In this document: piece after piece, positions 52,941-62,540 of the stretch | Numbering within the stretch: position 1 is the first letter of the stretch | How the letters are laid out: each line of letters opens with the position of its first letter | DNA from: CALINF01 sp039990395 | GTDB lineage: Bacteria; Pseudomonadota; Gammaproteobacteria; Pseudomonadales; Halieaceae | Assembly (NCBI GenBank): GCA_039990395.1 | Contig: JBDXFZ010000041.1 | Coordinates: forward strand, 386,144 to 450,143 | DNA: 64,000 bases | Direction: 5' to 3' | The notes under the pieces: generated by a model | Database searches by the model: none | What the model saw: the letters and a program-made list of their open reading frames with translations, nothing else | Told to the model about the DNA's origin: nothing | Translations under genes and position numbers: made by a program

Positions 52941-54806
52941 ATGACCCGCAAACTCTCAAGGCGCGACTTTGTCGGCGGTATAGCGCTGGGGGCGGCAGGC
53001 TTGCACTTGTCGCCTATGCAGGCGGTCGCTGAAGGCTTACTGCCCGCCGAAGCGATAGGACCGGAGTACTATCCGCCTTCGCTTACCGGTATTCGCGGCA
53101 GCAACGACAGCTCTTTTGAAGTTGCTCACGCCATAGCCCGTGAGGGCAAATCCTTTCCATCCCCGCGCCAGCAAACGGAAAAAACCTATGACCTGGTTGT
53201 GGTTGGGGCAGGCATTTCTGGCTTGTCAGCCGCCAAGTTCTTTCGTGACCGCAGCGACGCCAACAGCCGCATCCTGATACTAGACAACCATGATGACTTT
53301 GGCGGGCACGCGCGACGCAATGAGCTGGATGTGGATGGCGATACACTTCTGGGCTACGGTGGCAGCCAGACCATCGACACACCCTCAGCGTACTCCGATG
53401 TCGCCAACCAGCTTCTGAAAGATGTTGCTATCGACACTGATCGCTTTTATGAATTTTTCGATCAGTCTTTCTTCAGTAACCGCGGCATGGATGAGAGCAT
53501 CTATTTCGATGAGAAAACCTACGGCACGCGGCGCCTGGTCGCCAACCCGCTTGAGTCCGACAGTCTCTCGCCAGAGCAAGTGGCGGCAGCTATCTATGCA
53601 ATGCCCATTCCCAAGAGCGATCAGGAAGCATTTCTAAAGCTACTGGGAGAGGAAGTAGACTATCTGCAAGGTATGGATAGCGACAAGAAAGAAACACTTC
53701 TGCGCAACATAAGCTATCTCGATTTTCTCGATCAATACGCCGATGTGCCCGAGTCCGTTCGCCAGATTCTACAAGATTCCTTTTTGCCCATGATCGGTGT
53801 GGGCTGGGAAGCTGCTTCCGCGTGGGAAGCAAAGGAGTATGGGTTTCCAGGTACGTCGCATCTTGGGTTTAAAGCATACGCATCATATGAAGAGCCCTAC
53901 ATTCATCATTTTCCTGATGGCAATGCAGGCGTTGCTCGCTCACTGGTGCGCGACCTAATTCCTAAAGCCGTTCCTGGCTCCGATATGGAAGACCTGGTAA
54001 CCGCACGCGTCAATTACGCTGCCCTGGATACGGATGACAGTTTCGTGAAGGTCCGTTTGAACAGCACTGTGGTTAGCGCGCGCCATAGCACCAATGGACA
54101 AGAAGTTGACGTTACCTATGTCAATAACGGCACTTCCTACCGGGTTCGTGCGCGGCACGTCGTTATGGCGTGTTACAACGCTATCATTCCGCATCTGTGC
54201 CCGGAAATGCCGCAGCCACAGGTTGAGGCAATTCGTTACGCGACCAAAATTCCATTCGTGATAGGCAGCATCGCCATTCGTAACTGGCAGGCCTTTGCTG
54301 ATGCCGGCCACTACATGATGTATTCACCTGGCGATGTCATGTTCAAGCGGCTACGCCTGGATTTTCCTGTAAGCATGGGCGCGTATCAGTATGCGCAGAA
54401 ACCCGATGAGCCTATTGTGATCTCTGCATGGTATTCGCCGACAGTTCGCGGGTTAGACAATATGTCACAGTACAAAGCAGGTCGAGCCAAGTTATTGCAG
54501 ATGAGCTACTCGGATTTTGAGACAGACATCTATTCGCATTTTGACGGCATGCTGGGGCCTCACGGTTTTGATGCGGAAAAGGAAATTGCAGCTATTACTC
54601 TCAACCGCTGGCCGCACGGCTACGCTTATGAGTTCGAAGGTATCGGCGTTCCTGCTGAGTACGATAGGTACAACGGGCCTCATATACTTGGCCGGACACG
54701 GATGGGGAGAATATCAGTGGCCAACTCCGACTCCGAGGCTTACGCCTATGTAGATGGTGCCATCGACTCTGCTGACCGTGCTGTGAATGAACAGTTAGCT
54801 CTATAG
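52941..54806 (+). CDS. Tat-exported FAD-dependent amine oxidase-like protein (SpdH-like)
   Basis: A 621-residue flavoprotein. The leader carries SRRDFVGGIALGAAGLHLSP (twin-arginine), followed by a Rossmann FAD loop YDLVVVGAGISGLSAAKFF (GAGISG at 89-94). The C-terminal part has RMGRISVANSDSEAYAYVDG for the FAD isoalloxazine region. Length and architecture recall bacterial periplasmic spermidine dehydrogenases (SpdH); I cannot decide substrate by eye. It follows the TonB receptor on the same strand through a structured leader. Confidence 0.75.
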   Translation: MTRKLSRRDFVGGIALGAAGLHLSPMQAVAEGLLPAEAIGPEYYPPSLTGIRGSNDSSFEVAHAIAREGKSFPSPRQQTEKTYDLVVVGAGISGLSAAKFFRDRSDANSRILILDNHDDFGGHARRNELDVDGDTLLGYGGSQTIDTPSAYSDVANQLLKDVAIDTDRFYEFFDQSFFSNRGMDESIYFDEKTYGTRRLVANPLESDSLSPEQVAAAIYAMPIPKSDQEAFLKLLGEEVDYLQGMDSDKKETLLRNISYLDFLDQYADVPESVRQILQDSFLPMIGVGWEAASAWEAKEYGFPGTSHLGFKAYASYEEPYIHHFPDGNAGVARSLVRDLIPKAVPGSDMEDLVTARVNYAALDTDDSFVKVRLNSTVVSARHSTNGQEVDVTYVNNGTSYRVRARHVVMACYNAIIPHLCPEMPQPQVEAIRYATKIPFVIGSIAIRNWQAFADAGHYMMYSPGDVMFKRLRLDFPVSMGAYQYAQKPDEPIVISAWYSPTVRGLDNMSQYKAGRAKLLQMSYSDFETDIYSHFDGMLGPHGFDAEKEIAAITLNRWPHGYAYEFEGIGVPAEYDRYNGPHILGRTRMGRISVANSDSEAYAYVDGAIDSADRAVNEQLAL

Positions 54807-54869
54807 CTCGAGAAATTTTCTATATCGCAAATTTACAAACAGAAAATTCACTGAAAAAGGGATCAATCG

Positions 54870-55313
54870 ATGAATAAGCTGATGTTAACACTGGCGTTGC
54901 TAGTACTCGCAAACGGCTCGTTTGCTGCAGAGAACGACACTATAGTGCCTGCCAAGATCAACCGAGCAGACATAAGCGGTGATATCTTCAAGCATGAAAC
55001 AATGATCAAAACGACTCATGAAGATGGGCACACCACACTCGACGTTACCAGCTTGCTGTCTAGCGACAAAAAGTTTGCATCGGGCATGTACCAGTCTGGC
55101 AAGACTCGTTCCGCAATCACCGAACCCTACGGTGTGGATGAGTTTATGTACTTTACGGAGGGCAGCGTTACGCTGACATCAAGTGACGGTAGTGTACAGA
55201 CTATAAGTGCTGGTGAGGCTGTCACTATACCCAAGGAATGGACCGGCATCTGGGAAACAGATGGCTACACCAAATTTTGGGTGATCTATTCGGCAGACGG
55301 CTCGGGACTATAG
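54870..55313 (+). CDS. Exported cupin-domain protein
   Basis: A 147-residue protein with a signal peptide (MNKLMLTLALLVLANGSFAA) and a cupin barrel: DEFMYFTEGSVTLTSSDGS and SAGEAVTIPKEWTGIWET. It fits cupin_3-type small-molecule-binding proteins, which often accompany amine catabolism genes. The metal-binding histidines of oxygenase-type cupins are not evident. Confidence 0.8.
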   Translation: MNKLMLTLALLVLANGSFAAENDTIVPAKINRADISGDIFKHETMIKTTHEDGHTTLDVTSLLSSDKKFASGMYQSGKTRSAITEPYGVDEFMYFTEGSVTLTSSDGSVQTISAGEAVTIPKEWTGIWETDGYTKFWVIYSADGSGL

Positions 55314-55367
55314 CCAACCGAAAGACATAAATCGTACTCTGTAGGCCGGTGGCATGGAGAGCCATCA

Positions 55368-56180
55368 ATGACAATGATGCAAGCATTTTCCAATGAAGTA
55401 GATCCCGCAGCGGTTGTAGCGGCATTGCTACAAGACGGTGCCGTCATTGTTGAACGGCTAGCCTCTACGCAGCTTTTGGACACCATATCTACAGAATTGC
55501 AGCCGCATTTTTGCGCAGAAGGGGATAAATTCAAGAATGATTTCAATGGCCACAATACGAGACGCCTGAGCGCACTACTTGCAATATCTCACCACTCTGC
55601 GGATCTCATCGCACACTCACTGGTTCTCGCAGTAGCCGACGCCGTACTCAAACCCCACTGCGATAACTATCGAATCGGCAGTACCACCGCCATCGAGATT
55701 CATCCGGGTGAAGCAGAGCAAGTGCTACATCAGGATGATGACTTTTACCCCCTGCGTATTCCAGATGTAGAGTTTCAACTGGGTGCAATGTGGGCATTGG
55801 ATGACTTTACGCTTGAAAACGGCGCTACGCGACTGGTGCCCAAGAGTCACTGGACTGCGCCAGACAATAGTCACAGGGGAGGCGAAGTTCAGGAGAGTGA
55901 TATTACCCAAGCAGTTATGCCCAGGGGTTCATTGCTACTGTATTTTGGCTCTACTTGGCATGGTGGTGGTGCAAACTCCAGCGACAAGCCACGTACCGGA
56001 CTAATCAACACCTACGCCTTGGGCTGGCTTCGCCAGGAGGAGAATCAGTATCTTTGCGTACCCCGCGAAATCGCAAGAAGCTACCCCGATAGCGTGCAGA
56101 GATTGATGGGGTATCAGGCCCATGGCCAGTACTTGGGAGTTTTTCCAGAAGACCCGGACGGCTATTGGTACGACGCATGA
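55368..56180 (+). CDS. Phytanoyl-CoA dioxygenase (PhyH) family Fe(II)/2OG oxygenase
   Basis: A 270-residue oxygenase. The facial triad is His121-x-Asp123 (LHQDDDFYPL) with His198 (TWHGGGAN), and the 2-oxoglutarate-binding Arg209 (KPRTGLIN). It hydroxylates an acid or its CoA ester; real substrate unknown. Co-oriented with cupin and MFS genes and preceded by GGAGAG. Confidence 0.9.
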   Translation: MTMMQAFSNEVDPAAVVAALLQDGAVIVERLASTQLLDTISTELQPHFCAEGDKFKNDFNGHNTRRLSALLAISHHSADLIAHSLVLAVADAVLKPHCDNYRIGSTTAIEIHPGEAEQVLHQDDDFYPLRIPDVEFQLGAMWALDDFTLENGATRLVPKSHWTAPDNSHRGGEVQESDITQAVMPRGSLLLYFGSTWHGGGANSSDKPRTGLINTYALGWLRQEENQYLCVPREIARSYPDSVQRLMGYQAHGQYLGVFPEDPDGYWYDA

Positions 56181-56212
56181 GAAGGTCAGACCAATGAGAG
56201 GATGCCAGTACC

Positions 56213-57430
56213 ATGCCTAGCCAACGTGCAACCCTTGTCTATCACCACACAATATTTGATGACTGGCGTACCATTGCGATGGCCGTCTATATGGCTTTGG
56301 CGGGATACACCGTCATGGTGGGCATCCCGGTCATCAGCACGGCCTGGGTTTCGCTTTTAGGGTTTACAGAAGTACAAGTAGGACGCGTCGCGGGGGCCGA
56401 CCTTGGAGGATTCTCACTAGGCGCTGTCGTGATCTCACTCTTTATCGCAAGAGTTAACCGTCGCGTACTGGCTATATATTCCGCTGCATTGGCTATCACC
56501 GGAAACGCATTATGTATGGTAATGCTAAGTTACGAAGAAACCCTTTGGCTACGATTTCTTGCAGGAATCGGCAGTGGTGCATTCACTGCCATTGCCATCG
56601 CCACACTGGCTGGTACGTCCAAACCAGCGCGAGCATTCAACATACTGCTGTTTTCCTTCGCATTTTCGCAAGGCGGCGAACTGTATTTGCTACCCAAACT
56701 AACAATGAACCAGATCTACCTATTCTTTATCGGAACCTACATCGTCGGGTTGCTGTTTCTACCCTGGCTACCCCCGCGTCCTATTGAGAAGAGCCTGAAC
56801 GTAGAACTCGATATTGAAGACGAGAGTCACTTGCACCATCCGGAACAAGTTCAGGTTCCCAAATCCGTACCTTGGCTAGTCCTCGCAGCGGTGTTGTTTA
56901 CCTATCTTAATATAGGCGCCTACTGGACCTATATTGAGCTAGCTAGCGCGGCCTCCTCGGCCGATCCCCAGTGGGTTGGTGAGCTACTCGTCTACACATC
57001 GATATTTTCTGTTATTGGTTGCGCCTGCGCCACATTAATCAGCAATCGCTATGGACTTGCACGCCCACTGCTCGCCACACTGATTGCTCAGGCTGTGATT
57101 GTCGGGATGCTCGCGAATGGCATCAACAACATCAATGTCATGATCAGTATGTTTGCCTTCAACTTTTGCTGGATATTTGTAGATGTCTATCAGTCTGCGA
57201 CCATAGCCAATATCGACCACTCCGGGCGGTTTGCCGCATTGATGCCGGGCGCTCAAGGGCTGGGGCAAATTCTGGGGCCCAATCTTGCCGCTTCTATACT
57301 GGCGCTGGGGCTTGGTTATGGCGGTGTATTCGTTATGTGTGCGCTGGCTTCGCTGATCGGTTTTGCAATCTACCTATTCATGTATCTACGGCTACGGAAA
57401 ATTATTCCAGCGCTGGCAGATGCGCCGTAG
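56213..57430 (+). CDS. MFS transporter
   Basis: A 405-residue permease with about 12 helices, including SLGAVVISLFIARVNRRVL for the helix 2-3 loop and a long central loop rich in acidic residues (about 190-215). It starts 32 bases after the PhyH gene. It may import or export the compound handled by the neighbouring oxidoreductases. Confidence 0.88.
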   Translation: MPSQRATLVYHHTIFDDWRTIAMAVYMALAGYTVMVGIPVISTAWVSLLGFTEVQVGRVAGADLGGFSLGAVVISLFIARVNRRVLAIYSAALAITGNALCMVMLSYEETLWLRFLAGIGSGAFTAIAIATLAGTSKPARAFNILLFSFAFSQGGELYLLPKLTMNQIYLFFIGTYIVGLLFLPWLPPRPIEKSLNVELDIEDESHLHHPEQVQVPKSVPWLVLAAVLFTYLNIGAYWTYIELASAASSADPQWVGELLVYTSIFSVIGCACATLISNRYGLARPLLATLIAQAVIVGMLANGINNINVMISMFAFNFCWIFVDVYQSATIANIDHSGRFAALMPGAQGLGQILGPNLAASILALGLGYGGVFVMCALASLIGFAIYLFMYLRLRKIIPALADAP

Positions 57431-57481
57431 GGAACCTCGCCTTGCCTCAGGCAGCTTCCTGGATGCGCTATGCCGCCCAGC

Positions 57482-57673
57482 CTACTTCCGTTTCATCAAC
57501 CCACATAGCGAGATAAACGACAGGCTCATTCCCACCACCAAAATGCCAAGTGACGCAATGTCACGATAGGGTGTGAAAACTGTCCATATCTGTTCTCTGT
57601 CGAGCCAGAACAGAAAATACATTGCGATCAACCAGGGAATCAGGGCAACCACGCTAACAATGACTAACCGCAT
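57482..57673 (-). CDS. Small two-helix membrane protein
   Basis: A 63-residue protein with two hydrophobic segments (LVIVSVVALIPWLIAMYFLF and ASLGILVVGMSLSFISLC). ATG 57673 has GGAAGAG upstream. It is on the strand opposite to all neighbours. No family recognised; possibly a structural or regulatory small membrane protein. Confidence 0.5.
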   Translation of the reverse strand: MRLVIVSVVALIPWLIAMYFLFWLDREQIWTVFTPYRDIASLGILVVGMSLSFISLCGLMKRK

Positions 57674-57929
57674 AGTCTCTTCCGTAAAGTGCAATGAACC
57701 AGAATCACTTCTCGTGATAGCGAATCTGCTACCCTAACATGGTGCAGATAGAATTTTCTCTCGTCCTATCGGCACGGATGTAGATGGTACAGCTGGATGC
57801 GACACTTTCCAGCAATTGGATTTATAGCGACATCACTGTAACTGGGGGTAATCCCGTCTGACGACTCTACTTCGATACAGCACGCTAAATGGCTGGGCGC
57901 TTTTCGGCATTGTTGCCTTTCTGATTTCT

Positions 57930-58760
57930 GTGCTTGTCGTTACTCATATGCTTGCTGTAGACCTTTCGACAGGAGAAGGAATATCGGCAATGATCGGGTA
58001 TTCCGTTCGGCTTGCCATTCCATTTATCTATCTGGCAATGGCGGCCTCGTCCTTCAACATTCTTTTCCCTTCAGAGCTATCACGCTGGTGGTTACGTAAC
58101 CGCCGCTATATAGGTCTGTGCTTTGCCGCCGGAATGGCGTGGCAGGCCGTTTTCATTTTCACCCTGTCCACTACCTACAGGACCTACTACGCAGAAAGTG
58201 TTTATTACTTTCGCGACGAACTGGAAGGTAGTGTCGGCTACATATTTCTCGGCGCTATGGTGCTCACCTCATTTGCGCTTGGTCGCAAGCATGTCAATCA
58301 GCAGCAGTGGAAGATCATCCAAAAGGGCGGCATCTATTGTCTTTGGGCGTACGCATTTAGCGTTTATTGGTGGAACCTTTATTACTATGACGATCCCAGG
58401 CCGATTGACTATTTATACTACTGGGGCGGATTTTTTGCCTTTGCCCTGCGCATTGCAGCCTGGGGTAAACAACGTCAAAAAAGGAACGACTCCCATAATT
58501 CTAAAACAAGCAGCGCAATCGTTTACAGATTTTTGGGGGGCGCAATAATTGTCTTCGGTGTGCTAGTCGCCGCAACCGGATTATATTGGCAGGCCGCTGT
58601 TACGGGATTCCTCACATCGCCGGAATGGTCTGCCGAGCTAGAGCTCTGGCTACCCTTCTGGCCGTTTGAGCCCTTTTTGCCTCTTCTCGCAATCGGCTTG
58701 GGGACAGCGGTCTTTACGAAGTCACCTATAGGGGTTGGCAATGTCTCACAACCAGTTTGA
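57930..58760 (+). CDS. Polytopic membrane protein, ferric reductase-like fold without haem histidines
   Basis: A 276-residue protein with about seven hydrophobic segments. The region LSRWWLRNRRYIGLCFAAGM and WKIIQKGGIYCLWAYAFSVY sits where MsrQ/ferric reductase-like membrane domains carry their haem histidines, but those histidines are replaced here (no His at the expected sites). Resemblance is tentative. The helix WALFGIVAFLISVLVVTH begins before the first standard start codon (GTG 57930): the frame is open upstream to CTG 57858, which has GGGGG 9 bases before it. It overlaps the next gene by 20 bases. Confidence 0.55.
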   Translation: MLVVTHMLAVDLSTGEGISAMIGYSVRLAIPFIYLAMAASSFNILFPSELSRWWLRNRRYIGLCFAAGMAWQAVFIFTLSTTYRTYYAESVYYFRDELEGSVGYIFLGAMVLTSFALGRKHVNQQQWKIIQKGGIYCLWAYAFSVYWWNLYYYDDPRPIDYLYYWGGFFAFALRIAAWGKQRQKRNDSHNSKTSSAIVYRFLGGAIIVFGVLVAATGLYWQAAVTGFLTSPEWSAELELWLPFWPFEPFLPLLAIGLGTAVFTKSPIGVGNVSQPV

Positions 58761-60336
58761 TGCCATTGTTGTAGGCGCAGGCCACAATGGGCTGACAACG
58801 GCGAACTATCTGGCCATGGGCGGTATGAAGGTGTGCGTTCTTGAGCGTCGGCACGTTGTCGGCGGCGCTGCTGTGAGCGAGGAATTCCACCCGGGCTACC
58901 GAAACTCACTCGCTTCGTACGTGGTCAGCTTGTTGCGTAGCGAAGTAGTGAGGGATCTGGAGCTGGCACGTTATGGCTATGAGCCTTTGTTGCTGGAGAA
59001 TTCACTCTACCTAAACTCGGGCGGTGACTACCTACTGCTAAACGGTGACGAACATCACGACCGGGCCGAGTACGGTAGGTTTTCCGATAGCGATTACGAT
59101 GCCATGCTCGCCTTCGAAGACAGCATCGACAAGGTCGGCGAGATACTCTCTAAGCAGTGGCTTAAGGCCCCTCCAAAATTACATGGCGGCGGGCTGAACG
59201 ACTTACTGGAAAGTGTGAAGCTGGGGTTAGACATTCACCGACTGGACAAAGATAGTCGCTGGAGGTTACTGCAATTTTTTATCGGTGCACCTCAGAGCAT
59301 AATAGAGCGCTGGTTCGAAAGTGACAAAGTCAAAGCCATGGTTGCAGCGCACATTATGCCTGCCAACTATGCTCCACTGACCCAACCCGGCGCTAGTTTG
59401 GCCATGCTGCACCACGCTGTAGGTGAGATTGGCGGACGCAAGGGTGCGTGGGGTCTTGTGAAAGGCGGCATGGGTACAATTACGCAGGCTATGGCGAGCT
59501 CCGCACGCGACAAGGCTGTCACAATTCAAACTAATGCCCCGGTGGAGCAGATCCTCGTCGAGGGTGGTTCGGTATCGGGCGTGAGGCTGGAAAGTGGCGA
59601 TACGATCCGCGCCAACGTGGTAGCCGCCAACACTGATCCCAAGCGTACGTTTCTGAAACTGCTCGGTAAAGAGCATCTGTCCACCGACTTTGCGCGCGAC
59701 ATTAGCGTATTCCGACAAGAGTCGGCGTCACTGCGTATGAATCTCGCACTGCGCGGACTGCCTGACTTCAAAGCAATACCCTCCACAGGCGTGGGACCTC
59801 AGCACCAAGCCAGCATTACCCTGATAGAGAGCATGCAGCACCTTGATGAGGCCTATATGTCTGCGCGCTCGGGTATACCTGCGCACCCACCGATCATTGA
59901 GGCCATTATCCCCAGCACCGTCGATAGTAGTCTCACTGACAAGCCTGGCACTCACGTAATGAGTCTACTATGCAAATATATGCCCTACGACTTGGCCAAC
60001 GGTGAACATTGGGATGACAAGAAACCCAGTGTGGTAAAGAATATCCTAGAGCATGTAAGTCGATTCATTCCGAACCTCCCCGACATACTGGTGCACACGC
60101 AGTGCCTGACACCGCTGGATATTGAGCGGGTGTTCGGTATGACCCGAGGTGATATCTGTCATGGACGTATGGAGCCGGATCAATTGTACAGTGCTCGCCC
60201 TCATCCGGATGCTGCGCAGTACGCAACACCAGTACCGGGTCTCTACCTCTGTGGGTCCGGTTCACACCCCGGTGGCGGCGTGACCGGGGCGCCAGGACAC
60301 AACGCGGCTCAGCGTATCCTAAAAGACAGACGCTAG
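58741..60336 (+). CDS. PYROXD2-like FAD oxidoreductase, copy 1
   Basis: A 531-residue flavoprotein of the phytoene desaturase/PYROXD2 group. FDAIVVGAGHNGLTTANYLA is the FAD loop, with VVGGAAVSEEFHPGYRNSLA following; the C-terminus is YLCGSGSHPGGGVTGAPGHN, the family signature. Start ATG 58741 with AGGGG 7 bases upstream; a TTG at 58735 is less likely. It overlaps the membrane protein by 20 bases, suggesting coupled expression. Substrate is unknown; members act on lipids or carotenoid-like compounds. Confidence 0.88.
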   Translation: MSHNQFDAIVVGAGHNGLTTANYLAMGGMKVCVLERRHVVGGAAVSEEFHPGYRNSLASYVVSLLRSEVVRDLELARYGYEPLLLENSLYLNSGGDYLLLNGDEHHDRAEYGRFSDSDYDAMLAFEDSIDKVGEILSKQWLKAPPKLHGGGLNDLLESVKLGLDIHRLDKDSRWRLLQFFIGAPQSIIERWFESDKVKAMVAAHIMPANYAPLTQPGASLAMLHHAVGEIGGRKGAWGLVKGGMGTITQAMASSARDKAVTIQTNAPVEQILVEGGSVSGVRLESGDTIRANVVAANTDPKRTFLKLLGKEHLSTDFARDISVFRQESASLRMNLALRGLPDFKAIPSTGVGPQHQASITLIESMQHLDEAYMSARSGIPAHPPIIEAIIPSTVDSSLTDKPGTHVMSLLCKYMPYDLANGEHWDDKKPSVVKNILEHVSRFIPNLPDILVHTQCLTPLDIERVFGMTRGDICHGRMEPDQLYSARPHPDAAQYATPVPGLYLCGSGSHPGGGVTGAPGHNAAQRILKDRR

Positions 60337-60381
60337 CGTACTGCCTCGACCGCGAACGGTGCTGTCATAACGGTAGAGAAC

Positions 60382-61962
60382 CTAGCGGTCTCGCAGTATG
60401 GCGTTGGCTGCATTGTGCCCGGGTAGACCGCTGACACCACCGCCCGGATGCGCACCAGACCCGCACAGATAAACTCCCTCTACTGGCATCTTGTAGGCAG
60501 CGTGCCCTGGAATCGGCCGCATGGAGTAGAACTGGTCAAGGTGTAACGCGCCGTGGAAAATATCGCCTCCCACCATGTTCAAGTCACGCTCTATATCTAG
60601 CGGGGTTTTTATTTGTCGCCCGACGATCGACGCTTTGAAGTTCGGCGCGTATTGGTCAATGGTATCAACAATAACGTCGGCAGCCTCTTCTCGGGCCTCA
60701 TCCCAACTACGACCCTCTGGCAAATGGCGCTGAAAATGTTGGCAAAAAAGACTGGCCACATGGCCTCCCGATGGGGCCAAAGAATCGTCCTGAGTTGAGG
60801 GTACCTGCATAGATATTACTGGCTTGCGCGACCAACCGAATTGCCTTGCATCGTAATACGCATTCTGGATATAACCGAGTGAAGGACTCACCTCAATCGC
60901 ACCCATGAAGTGGTGCTCGCCCCGACCCGCCATGCTCGTAAAACGAGGGAGCTCAGACAAAGCCACATTCATACGAAACGTTGCGGAGTGACTCCGATAA
61001 TTTTCTATTCTGCGCTGATCAGGGGGATCAAGCATGTCGCTATCGAGAAGGTTTTGCAGCAAAATTTTTGGGTGCACGTTGGCCGCAACGAATCTGGATG
61101 TGAGCTCTCTGCCATCAGCTGTAAGTACTCCGCAGGCCTTACCATCGCGTGTCAGGATTTTGTTGACCGGTGAGCCAGTCTCTATTCGGGCGCCCTTACT
61201 GCGGGCAAAGGAGGCCATCGACTCGCTAATGGCGCCCATTCCGCCTCTGGCAATACCCCAAGCACCTGCGCGACCCTTTACCTCTCCGAACGCGTGATGC
61301 AATAACACATAGGCTGTACCGGCATGGTAGGGCTCTGCAAAATTTCCGATAACGCCTTCCAGCCCCAGCACACCCTTAAATGCCTCACCCTCAAACCAGG
61401 TGTCCAGGTAATCACCTAACGAGCGCGTCATAAGCTCCGCCAACACAGTCTGGTGATGAGAGTCCAACTTGCGCAGGAGATTACCAGACTTAAGCAGGCT
61501 AACCGCGTCTCGCCAACCTCCACCTATGTTGGGAGGCGCTTGCACCGCGAGCTCTCTTAGCGCCATTGCAACTGTGGCAATACCCGAGTCAAACTCTTCC
61601 ATACGCTGCGCATCACGGCGGGAGAATCGCGCTACTTCGTCGTATGCTTGGGCGTTGTCCCTCGTTAACAACAGATGGTCGTTTTCCAACAAACTGAGCG
61701 TACCCGCGGGTCGCTCCAGTATTTCCAATCCATGCTGCTCCAACTCCAGCTCGGCAATAACCTGAGGGTGTAGCAAGCTTACAGAGTATGAGTACACAGA
61801 ATTTCGAAAGCCCGGATGAAACTCTTCAGTCACGGCTGCGCCGCCTACAACGTCCCTCGACTCCAGCACTAAGACTCGCAGCCCAGCGCGTGCAAGATAG
61901 CCGGCACAGGTAAGTCCGTTATGCCCTGCACCAATAACAATAACGTCGGCGTCCGTCGCCAT
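60382..61962 (-). CDS. PYROXD2-like FAD oxidoreductase, copy 2
   Basis: A 526-residue paralogue of the neighbour at 58741-60336, convergent with it (45 bases apart). FAD loop DVIVIGAGHNGLTCAGYLAR, then VVGGAAVTEEFHPGFRNSVY, and C-terminal YLCGSGAHPGGGVSGLPGHN. The two are not simple duplicates: they differ throughout and face each other, so they probably have different substrates. Confidence 0.88.
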   Translation of the reverse strand: MATDADVIVIGAGHNGLTCAGYLARAGLRVLVLESRDVVGGAAVTEEFHPGFRNSVYSYSVSLLHPQVIAELELEQHGLEILERPAGTLSLLENDHLLLTRDNAQAYDEVARFSRRDAQRMEEFDSGIATVAMALRELAVQAPPNIGGGWRDAVSLLKSGNLLRKLDSHHQTVLAELMTRSLGDYLDTWFEGEAFKGVLGLEGVIGNFAEPYHAGTAYVLLHHAFGEVKGRAGAWGIARGGMGAISESMASFARSKGARIETGSPVNKILTRDGKACGVLTADGRELTSRFVAANVHPKILLQNLLDSDMLDPPDQRRIENYRSHSATFRMNVALSELPRFTSMAGRGEHHFMGAIEVSPSLGYIQNAYYDARQFGWSRKPVISMQVPSTQDDSLAPSGGHVASLFCQHFQRHLPEGRSWDEAREEAADVIVDTIDQYAPNFKASIVGRQIKTPLDIERDLNMVGGDIFHGALHLDQFYSMRPIPGHAAYKMPVEGVYLCGSGAHPGGGVSGLPGHNAANAILRDR

Positions 61963-62154
61963 ACACTGGTCTCCCGTATTTGATCATCTAAGGCGGGCCC
62001 ATAGATTATCCAAAGTATAGGCAGTAGCCGCTCAAACTGCCTCCGCGCCGATGGGCTAGGAAGAACTGCCTGCTCCTGTTATGTTTCACTCAAATACGAT
62101 TGGCACTTTCACGACAATTCAGCCAAAAAATCTTTTCCTCAAGGAGACAGAGTC

Positions 62155-62505
62155 ATGCCAGAAATCAGCGTACAGCACGGATGTGCCGCCCTAAGCGATT
62201 TAGTCAAAGTAGAGTCATTTGGCGAGCCGGTGGGCGAGCTTCCCCTTCAAACCGACAAGGGATTCTTCGAGCAAGGCAATCTGGTTGCAGGTACCTGGGA
62301 ATGCGAAGTCGGCGTTCTCGAGCTTGATCTCGATGTCACTGAGTTCTGTCACCTGCTCGAGGGGCACTGGAAATTTACATCGGATTCGGGACAGGTAACC
62401 GAGGTCAAAGCCGGTGACAGTTGGGTATTTCCACAAGGTTGGAAAGGCACCGCCGAAGTGCTGCAAAAAGTTCGCAAGGCATATTTGATGATAATGCCTG
62501 GGTGA
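62155..62505 (+). CDS. Cupin domain protein
   Basis: A 116-residue cytosolic cupin (no signal peptide). Strands GTWECEVGVLELDLDVTEFC and the late SWVFPQGWKGTAEVLQKV fit the cupin_3 fold (DUF861 type). It faces the PuuB-like gene convergently, an association also seen in polyamine degradation clusters. AAGGAGA precedes the ATG by 7 bases. Confidence 0.82.
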   Translation: MPEISVQHGCAALSDLVKVESFGEPVGELPLQTDKGFFEQGNLVAGTWECEVGVLELDLDVTEFCHLLEGHWKFTSDSGQVTEVKAGDSWVFPQGWKGTAEVLQKVRKAYLMIMPG

Positions 62506-62540
62506 TCACTCTAAGTCCGGAGAGCTTTCCCAGGTAGGCC

